53,258 bases of DNA. It comes from Nitrospirota bacterium (GTDB taxonomy: Bacteria > Nitrospirota > Thermodesulfovibrionia > Thermodesulfovibrionales > UBA1546). The position numbers and the translations under genes were made by a program. Below the pieces are notes generated by a model. That model saw only the letters and a list, made by a program, of their open reading frames with translations, had not been told where the DNA came from and ran no database searches. Shown piece after piece: positions 46,584-53,258 of the stretch. Within the stretch, counting starts at the first letter, position 1. The number at the start of each line of letters is the position of its first letter. The stretch is taken from positions 1-53,258 of the forward strand of contig JAPLLK010000025.1 in NCBI GenBank assembly GCA_026387575.1. The letters are read 5' to 3'.

Positions 46584-46994
46584 GTGGAAAATAAGATATT
46601 GCTGGAGATAGTCACACCTCACGGCCTGATATACAGCGAAGAGGTTGATGAGGTTACCGCTAACGGAAGCGAGGGAGAATTCTGCGTTCTTCCTGGGCAT
46701 GTGCCTTATGTGACAACGCTCAAGGCAGGGATGCTTATGTGCAAGACAGGGAAGGAGCCAGCAATCTTCTTTGTTAACTGGGGATATGCAGATATCGGAG
46801 CTGACAAAGTTCTGATTCTTGCTGACAGCGCTGAAAAGTCTGAGGAGATAGATGTTGAGAGGGCAAAGGAAGCGATGAAGAGGGCTGAAGAGCGCCTTAG
46901 AAAATGCGAGGAATGTGATTTTCACCGCGCTGAGGCATCGCTTGAGAGGGCAGCGACAAGGATTCAGATATCACAGATGAGGATTCCTAAGTAG
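46584..46994 (+). CDS. atpC: ATP synthase epsilon subunit
   Basis: LLEIVTPHGLIYSEEVDEVTANGSEGEFCVLPGHVPYVTTLKAG; operon end. Confidence 0.93.
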   Translation: MENKILLEIVTPHGLIYSEEVDEVTANGSEGEFCVLPGHVPYVTTLKAGMLMCKTGKEPAIFFVNWGYADIGADKVLILADSAEKSEEIDVERAKEAMKRAEERLRKCEECDFHRAEASLERAATRIQISQMRIPK

Positions 46995-47795
46995 TTAAAG
47001 ACGCTGTCTTGCAACCTCATAAAGGCATACCGCTGCCGAGGCAGAGACATTAAGGCTTTCCGCTTTTCCGAAGATTGGAATCTTTAAAATCAAGTCTGCT
47101 TTTCTCCTAATCTCATTGCTCACACCGTGCGCCTCGTTGCCGAATACAAAGGCAATCGGTTTTTTCAGGTCTGAATCAAAGATTGATTTGCCTGAATCCA
47201 GTGCTGTTGCAATGAACATTATGCCATTTGATTTCAGCCATTCAAGGAATTTATCTGTGCCGGTATAAATTATCGGGATGTTGAATATGCTTCCGGCAGT
47301 TGCCCTTATCGTTTTCTGCATAAAGGCATCGCATGCGCCTTTGAGGATTACCACAGCATCTGCGCCTGCGGCATCAGAAGTCCTTATTATTGTCCCTAAG
47401 TTGCCGGGCTCCTGAACTCTGTCAACTGCCACAATCAATGGAGCTGATTTGAATTTAATTTCTTCAAGGCTTTTTATGTCATATGATGCTGTTGCAATAA
47501 TCCCCTGAGGGGTCTCTGTGTCAGCGAGCTTGTTCATTATCTTCTCTGTGACCTCAAATATCGCATCTATCTTTTTTGCAATCTCTTTTAATATTTTCTG
47601 CCCGTCTTTTTTTGCCCTGAATGAATCTGTGAAGAAGACCGTGTTTATTTTATTGCCTGACGCCATAGCTGTCTCTATAAGATGCGGGCCTTCAATAATA
47701 AATGCGGCGTGTTTGTATTTGCTCCGCTTGTTTTTAATATCCAAAGCCTCTTTGATTTTGGGATTTGAGGCGCTTGTGATTTGAGTGTATTGCAT
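46995..47795 (-). CDS. TrmH/SpoU family RNA 2'-O-methyltransferase
   Basis: AAFIIEGPHLIETAM...DRVQEPGNLGTIIRTSDAAGADAVVIL...FVFGNEAHGVSNEIRRKADLILKIPIFGKAESLNVSASAAVCLYE. Confidence 0.93.
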   Translation of the reverse strand: MQYTQITSASNPKIKEALDIKNKRSKYKHAAFIIEGPHLIETAMASGNKINTVFFTDSFRAKKDGQKILKEIAKKIDAIFEVTEKIMNKLADTETPQGIIATASYDIKSLEEIKFKSAPLIVAVDRVQEPGNLGTIIRTSDAAGADAVVILKGACDAFMQKTIRATAGSIFNIPIIYTGTDKFLEWLKSNGIMFIATALDSGKSIFDSDLKKPIAFVFGNEAHGVSNEIRRKADLILKIPIFGKAESLNVSASAAVCLYEVARQRL

Positions 47796-47919
47796 GTTTA
47801 ATAAATTAACAGAAATCAGCATATTGACGCCATTGTTATTTGCACTGATAAAGGAATAATTGTGATATAATTTTCACAGGAAGCCCTTTTGTCCTGTTGC
47901 ATAAATATGAGGAGGAGAT

Positions 47920-48621
47920 ATGCGGAAAACAGCGTTTATATTTTTAGGTTTTTTGTTATTGATCCCTTTTGCTGTAAATGCAGAAGTTAAGGAGGTGAAT
48001 GGTATGCTGAAAGATATTCACTGGCTCGGCCACGATACATTTAAGATTATGGGAGAAAAGATAATCTATACCGACCCTTTCAAGATTAAGAAGGCAGACA
48101 GCGCCGATATAATCCTGATTACGCATGAACATTATGACCATTGCTCGCCTGAAGATGTAAAGAAAATTCAGAATGCCAATACTGTGATTGTTGCAACCGC
48201 AGACTGTGCAAAGAAGCTCTCAGGTAAAATAAAGATTGTCAAGCCCGGCGATAAGATTAATGTTGAGGGCATTGAGATTGAGGCAGTGCCGTCTTACAAC
48301 ACGAACAAGCAGTTTCATGTAAAAGAAAGAGGATGGGTAGGGTATATATTTACCGTGAAAGGGCAGAGGATTTACATAGCAGGAGACACTGACCATATCC
48401 CAGAGATGAAGACATTCAAAAATATAGATATTGCCTTGCTTCCTGTTTCAGGAACCTATGTAATGACTGCTGATGAAGCTGTAAAGGCAACGCTTGACAT
48501 AAAGCCTAAGATTGCAGTCCCGATGCATTACGGTTCAATAGTCGGGGACAAGAACGATGCCAAGAAGTTTGCGGAAGGCCTCAAGGGGAAAATTGAAGCG
48601 GTAATAATGCAGGAAGAATAA
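47920..48621 (+). CDS. MBL-fold metallo-hydrolase (UlaG-like) with signal peptide
   Basis: LKDIHWLGHDTFKI...IILITHEHYDHCSPEDVKKI...IYIAGDTDHIPEMK...KIAVPMHYGSIVGD. Confidence 0.9.
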   Translation: MRKTAFIFLGFLLLIPFAVNAEVKEVNGMLKDIHWLGHDTFKIMGEKIIYTDPFKIKKADSADIILITHEHYDHCSPEDVKKIQNANTVIVATADCAKKLSGKIKIVKPGDKINVEGIEIEAVPSYNTNKQFHVKERGWVGYIFTVKGQRIYIAGDTDHIPEMKTFKNIDIALLPVSGTYVMTADEAVKATLDIKPKIAVPMHYGSIVGDKNDAKKFAEGLKGKIEAVIMQEE

Positions 48622-48646
48622 TGCTTAAAAATAAATAATTCCCCAA

Positions 48647-49282
48647 ATGCCTGACGCTAAAAAGATAACAGCTCTTTTGCTGAAGAAATATCCGAATCCG
48701 AGGACTGCCCTCAATTTCTCAAATACGCTTGAACTTCTTGTTGCAACAATTCTCTCGGCGCAATGTACGGATACGAGAGTGAACGAGGTGACAAAGACGC
48801 TTTTTAAAAAATACAGGGATGCAGGGGATTACGCAGGCGCTGACTTGAATGCTTTTGAGAATGAGATAAGATCAACAGGATTTTATAGAAACAAGGCTAA
48901 GATGATTATAGGCTGTTGCCGGAAACTTATAAAGGAATTTAAAGGCAGAGTGCCGTCAACCATCGAGGAGCTTACAACCCTTCCCGGGGTTGGAAGGAAA
49001 ACAGCCAATGTTATTCTGGGGAGCGCTTTCGGGAAGCAGGCGATTGCTGTTGATACCCATGTATTGAGAGTTTCCAACAGGCTTGGCATTGCACATTCTG
49101 AAAATCCTGATAAAGTGGAAGAAGAACTTATGAAGCAGATACTGGATAACAAATGGACGGAATTTAATCTTGCCCTGATACTTCACGGAAGAGAGACTTG
49201 TATTGCAAGAAAGCCGAGGTGCGGTGCGTGTGTGCTTTATGATGAATGCGGATGGCCAGAGAAGAATAAGGAGAGAATTTAA
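48647..49282 (+). CDS. nth: Endonuclease III
   Basis: LLVATILSAQCTDTRVNEVT...LTTLPGVGRKTANVILGSAFGKQAIAVDTHVLRVSNRLG...HGRETCIARKPRCGACVLYDEC (4Fe-4S). Confidence 0.95.
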   Translation: MPDAKKITALLLKKYPNPRTALNFSNTLELLVATILSAQCTDTRVNEVTKTLFKKYRDAGDYAGADLNAFENEIRSTGFYRNKAKMIIGCCRKLIKEFKGRVPSTIEELTTLPGVGRKTANVILGSAFGKQAIAVDTHVLRVSNRLGIAHSENPDKVEEELMKQILDNKWTEFNLALILHGRETCIARKPRCGACVLYDECGWPEKNKERI

Positions 49283-50272
49283 ATGTTTGAAGGCATAATC
49301 AGGATGTTCAAGGAAAAGGATGGTTTTGTCTCAGGAGAGGAGATGAGCAGGAGGCTCGGCATTACAAGGGCGGCAATCTGGAAGAAGATAAAGGCATTGA
49401 GAGAGAGAGGCTATGTGATTGAGGGTTCCACTGCAAAGGGCTACAGACTTATAAAAACTCCTGAATTTTCAGTTGAAGAACTGAAGACTCTTGTTAAAGG
49501 TGATTTCGGGAAAGAGATAATTTTCCATGAAAGCCTTGATTCTACCAATACGCTTGCGATGGAGCTTGCAGATAAAGGAATTTCTCACGGAACAATAGTA
49601 ATCGCAAATCACCAGTTAAAAGGCAAGGGAAGGCTCGGAAGGACGTGGTTCTCGCCGCCCAAAGGCAATATTTATATGAGTGTAATTGTCAGACCTGAGA
49701 TTGAACCTAAAGATGCGACCCTTCTTACAATCATGAGCGCAATATCGTGCGCCAGAGCTGTAAGGAATTCAACAGGCATCGAAGTGAAGATAAAATGGCC
49801 CAATGACCTGATGGTATCCGAAAGAAAATTAGGCGGCATACTCACAGAAATGAAATCCGATCAGGACAGGATTGTTTTTGCTGTTATCGGTATCGGTATA
49901 AATGTGAATGCTCACCTTGATGCGTTTCCGGTTGATGTCCGTGCTGTTGCAGCATCGGTAATAGAAGAACTCAGAGAAGGGAAAGGCATCAAAGATTGTT
50001 CTCAGGAAATATCAAGGACATTAATTATTGCCGCAATACTGAATGAATTAGAAAGATGGTTTAAGGTTTTGATTAAAGGTAGCAAAATTCAATTAATCAA
50101 CGAATGGAAAAAACTTTCATCAACTCTTGGAAGAAAGGTTAAGATTATTTCCGGAAGAGATGCCATCTCAGGGATAGCAGAGGATATAGACGATGAAGGC
50201 ATGCTTATATTAAGGCTGCCATCAGGCGGTTTGAAGAAGATAAGCGCAGGCGATGTAATTATGCTGAGATAG
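49283..50272 (+). CDS. birA: Biotin--[acetyl-CoA-carboxylase] ligase / biotin operon repressor
   Basis: N-terminal HTH (GEEMSRRLGITRAAIWKKIKALRERGYVIEGSTAKGYRL); STNTLAMELADKGISHGTIVIANHQLKGKGRLGRTWFSPPKGNIYMSV...IKWPNDLMV. Confidence 0.95.
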   Translation: MFEGIIRMFKEKDGFVSGEEMSRRLGITRAAIWKKIKALRERGYVIEGSTAKGYRLIKTPEFSVEELKTLVKGDFGKEIIFHESLDSTNTLAMELADKGISHGTIVIANHQLKGKGRLGRTWFSPPKGNIYMSVIVRPEIEPKDATLLTIMSAISCARAVRNSTGIEVKIKWPNDLMVSERKLGGILTEMKSDQDRIVFAVIGIGINVNAHLDAFPVDVRAVAASVIEELREGKGIKDCSQEISRTLIIAAILNELERWFKVLIKGSKIQLINEWKKLSSTLGRKVKIISGRDAISGIAEDIDDEGMLILRLPSGGLKKISAGDVIMLR

Positions 50273-50310
50273 TTTATAAACTTTGATGCCCGAATATCTG
50301 ATGCTTAAAT

Positions 50311-51435
50311 TTAGTCCTTAAAGGTTTCGCATATCTCGTCAAACATAGGTGCAACCTCAATGAATGCCTTTAATACCTTTGGGTCAAAATGCTCGGGCAT
50401 TGTCCTGCCGTCTCCCTCTGTTATTATCTTGAATGTTTTCTCATGCGTAAACCCTTTTTTGTATGGCCTGTTGGTGCGCAGAGCATCATACTGATCAACA
50501 AGCAGGACAATCCTGTTTTCAATGGATATTTCTTCTCCCTTTAAACCTCTCGAATACCCTGTGCCATCCCATCTTTCATGATGGCTTAATGCAATAGACG
50601 CAGCTGTCTTGATCATCGGATAGTTTGAACCTGCAAGCACTTTTTCTCCTAGTATCGTATGTTTCTTCATGATTTCAAATTCCTCGGCTGTGAGAGCCCC
50701 GGGTTTTAAGAGGATGTTGTCGGATATTCCTATCTTGCCTATATCATGCATGGAACTTGCAAATGTGATTGTCTCGATGAACTCCATAGGCATAGCCAGA
50801 GCTTCGGCAATCTTATTTGAATAAAGGCCTACTCGCGTGATATGGGCTCCGGTGTCGCTATCCCTGTATTCTGCCACTGTTGTCAGACGCGTGATAAGCT
50901 CGCTGGTCATGTGTCTGACCATAATAAGCGCATCTGCGAGTTCCTTTGTTCTCTTTTGAACTGTATCCTCAAGCATCTTCTTGTAGTTTTTCTCCATTTG
51001 CAGAAGCCCGTTATACTTAATTGCCTTTTCTATTGAATGGATGAGATATTCGGGCTTATAAGGTTTGATTATGAAATCAAATGCGCCGTTTTTTATCGCT
51101 GCAACTGCCGCACCTATTTCTGAGTGTGCAGTTATCATGATTACAGGGATATCTTTATTGGTTTCACGGATTTTTTCAAGAAATTCAATCCCTGACATTA
51201 CAGGCATATTTATATCTGTTAAAACAACATCGAAGTTGTTTTCAAGGAACATATCAATAGCATCACCGCCATTTGAGCATGTTGAAATGAAATATCCATA
51301 CTCTTTTAACAGCACTGAAACAGATTCAAGGACATATTGGTTATCGTCAACAATGAGGATAGAGCCTTCATTTATCTCTGTCATCGATCCAGAACCTCCC
51401 TTACCTTTTTGCCTCTTCGTAAACACATCTGCCAT
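50311..51435 (-). CDS. Response regulator with HD-GYP-type phosphodiesterase domain
   Basis: ILIVDDNQYVLESVSVLLKEYGYFISTCSNG...DVVLTDINMPVMSGIEF; HDIGKIGISDNILLKPGALTAEEFEIMKKHTILGEKVL...SHHERWDGTGYSRGLKGEEI. Confidence 0.93.
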   Translation of the reverse strand: MADVFTKRQKGKGGSGSMTEINEGSILIVDDNQYVLESVSVLLKEYGYFISTCSNGGDAIDMFLENNFDVVLTDINMPVMSGIEFLEKIRETNKDIPVIMITAHSEIGAAVAAIKNGAFDFIIKPYKPEYLIHSIEKAIKYNGLLQMEKNYKKMLEDTVQKRTKELADALIMVRHMTSELITRLTTVAEYRDSDTGAHITRVGLYSNKIAEALAMPMEFIETITFASSMHDIGKIGISDNILLKPGALTAEEFEIMKKHTILGEKVLAGSNYPMIKTAASIALSHHERWDGTGYSRGLKGEEISIENRIVLLVDQYDALRTNRPYKKGFTHEKTFKIITEGDGRTMPEHFDPKVLKAFIEVAPMFDEICETFKD

Positions 51436-51581
51436 TCAACTCATAAAAATATAGTCTATCACGAACAGGCATAAGATAATAGAACAAAAGTATTGTTTTG
51501 CTGTCATCCCTGCAAACGCATGAATCCATATTTCCCCCTCTCTAAGCCGCGGGTTATTATTTTGACTTTGTCTGGTGGACT

Positions 51582-52880
51582 GTGTTAAAAAATATGAAAG
51601 CAAATCAGAGTAAAATTATGCATTTTTTCAGATATAAGAGGAATGAACTGTTTGCAGAGGATGTGCCTGTAAAAAGGCTTGCAGAGAGATATGGCACCCC
51701 TCTTTACATATACAGTTACAAAACACTCCTCAGGCATCTCAAGGCTTATGAAAACGCATTTAACGGTTATCCGCATATAATCTGCTTTGCGCTTAAGTCA
51801 AATTCAAATCCGGCTATATTAAGGCTCTTTGCAAAAAACGGAGGAGGCGCTGATATTGTTTCAGGCGGAGAGTTATACGCGGCTTTAAATGCAGGCATAT
51901 CTCCGAAAAAGATTGTGTATGCTGGAGTCGGAAAAACAGATGAAGAGATAAGGTTTGCGCTAAAGTCAAAGATACTTATGTTTAATGTGGAGTCTGAAGA
52001 TGAGCTGAAGGCGATAAACAGTATTGCAGGCGGGATGAAAACAAAGGCGCCTGTCGGATTGAGGATTAATCCTGATATTGACCCTGAGACGCATCCTTAT
52101 ATTTCCACAGGGCTCAGACAGCATAAATTCGGCATTCCGATTGAGGATGCAGTTGAACATTACAGAACTGCAAGCAGGCTTAAAAATGTTTCTGTTATCG
52201 GCATACACAAGCACATAGGTTCACAGATTACAAAGGTGTCTCCGTTTGTTGATGCGCTTAGAAGGATTCTGGTTCTTGTTGACGAACTCAGCGCTCAGGG
52301 AGTGAATATCAAATACCTTGATATAGGCGGCGGGCTTGGCATCTCGTATAAGGATGAAGAGCCGCCTGTGCCTTCAGACCTTGCAAGGAACCTTCTGCCT
52401 TTGCTTAAGGGAAGAAAGATGACTTTGATAATGGAGCCAGGCAGGTCTATAGCCGGCAATGCAGGAATACTCGTGACAAAGACCCTTTACCTGAAGGAGG
52501 GATGCGAAAAGGAGTTTGTGATAGTGGATGCAGGGATGAATGACCTGCTCAGGCCTTCGCTTTACGGCGCCTATCACCGCATTCTGCCTGTGGGAAAAAG
52601 GAGGAGAAGCGGAATATTTGCCGATGTTGTGGGCCCGATATGTGAGTCAGGAGATTTTATTGTCAAAGAGAGAGAAATGCCGGCAGTGAAACAGGGGGAA
52701 TATCTTGCTGTGATGGGAGCCGGAGCATACGGTTTCTCTATGAGTTCAAATTATAACAGCAGGCCAAGGCCTGCAGAGGTAATGGTTAAAGGTAAGGAGC
52801 ATTTTTTGATAAGGGAAAGGGAAACGTATAAAGATATATTAAGAAATGTGCGGATTCCGGCTTTTCTCAAAGGCGTTTGA
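51582..52880 (+). CDS. lysA: Diaminopimelate decarboxylase
   Basis: YGTPLYIYSYKTLLRHLKAYENAFNGYPHIICFALKSNSNPAILRLFAKNGGGADIVSGGELY...LDIGGGLGISY...EPGRSIAGNAGILVT...CESGDF. Confidence 0.96.
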   Translation: MLKNMKANQSKIMHFFRYKRNELFAEDVPVKRLAERYGTPLYIYSYKTLLRHLKAYENAFNGYPHIICFALKSNSNPAILRLFAKNGGGADIVSGGELYAALNAGISPKKIVYAGVGKTDEEIRFALKSKILMFNVESEDELKAINSIAGGMKTKAPVGLRINPDIDPETHPYISTGLRQHKFGIPIEDAVEHYRTASRLKNVSVIGIHKHIGSQITKVSPFVDALRRILVLVDELSAQGVNIKYLDIGGGLGISYKDEEPPVPSDLARNLLPLLKGRKMTLIMEPGRSIAGNAGILVTKTLYLKEGCEKEFVIVDAGMNDLLRPSLYGAYHRILPVGKRRRSGIFADVVGPICESGDFIVKEREMPAVKQGEYLAVMGAGAYGFSMSSNYNSRPRPAEVMVKGKEHFLIRERETYKDILRNVRIPAFLKGV

Positions 52881-53070
52881 TTCAATTATTACTTTAACCC
52901 GAAACCTGTATCGGCTAAACTGTCTGGCAGGCATATGCGCCTCAAAACCTTTGCGACGCAGCGAGATTTTATTGTATGGGTTCTTTAAATCCTTTGGGAT
53001 TCAAGCATGAATCCTTCTTCATTATCATAAATATTCCACAAAGGTGCTGCCGTAAAGCTTTTTCAGCCCA

Positions 53071-53258
53071 TATGCCTGCCAAAATAGTTATGGACTATGA
53101 TAGGAGGCTGGGACTGTATTGAGGCAAGATTCACGGGTCTGTCAGAATAGGGGCTGAAGTCGCAATGAAATGGAGCGGATAGCCCCGCCTGAGAAATTGC
53201 AATGTAATAATATAGCGAACCAACGTGTGCAGTATTACAAGGGTAGTTTAATATTGCC
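53071..53258 (-). repeat. Copy 2 of the ~190-bp dispersed repeat (inverted relative to 250..443); reaches exactly to the window end
   Basis: Reverse complement begins GGCAATATTAAACTACC and shares the block series listed for copy 1. Confidence 0.85.

Overview
The window looks like a chromosomal housekeeping region from a Gram-negative bacterium; the gene content is reminiscent of Nitrospirota or deltaproteobacterial-type MAGs, but taxonomy is inference only. It holds a minor-pilin/PilY1 operon, asd, an ASKHA ferredoxin, queH/queA, phoH-HD-ybeY, hisF, tmk, ctpA-envC-ftsXE, a split transketolase, selD, guaA, ispA-dxs, cooC, galT, bioF, an F1Fo ATP synthase operon, nth, birA and lysA. No tRNA, rRNA, CRISPR array or intact transposase was recognised. 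Two signals stand out. (1) A tight operon has selD, with an in-frame UGA in the CAG-U-AAK motif, followed immediately by a TauE/SafE (TSUP) permease whose N-terminus is also interrupted by one in-frame UGA. Both have plausible SECIS-like hairpins. This suggests a selenocysteine-containing TSUP transporter dedicated to selenium. A truncated DsrE-like remnant with its own promoter/dyad lies just downstream. (2) A dispersed family of composite 7-nt tandem repeats (ATACAGG, ATCATGC, TTCACTG, GTCTGCT, CTCGTCA, AACTCTT, CCATCAA and others) occurs at about ten loci. It lies in frame inside or at the 5' ends of housekeeping genes: a loop insertion in QueA, a short insertion in BioF, a linker in Dxs, and signal peptides or leaders of EnvC, SpoIID, AtpF and PilX. 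Other observations include a broken PP-loop thiolase gene, a PhoH gene with an apparent ACG start, a perfect 19-bp hairpin inside a SPOR-protein gene, and an inverted repeat pair at the two ends of the window.
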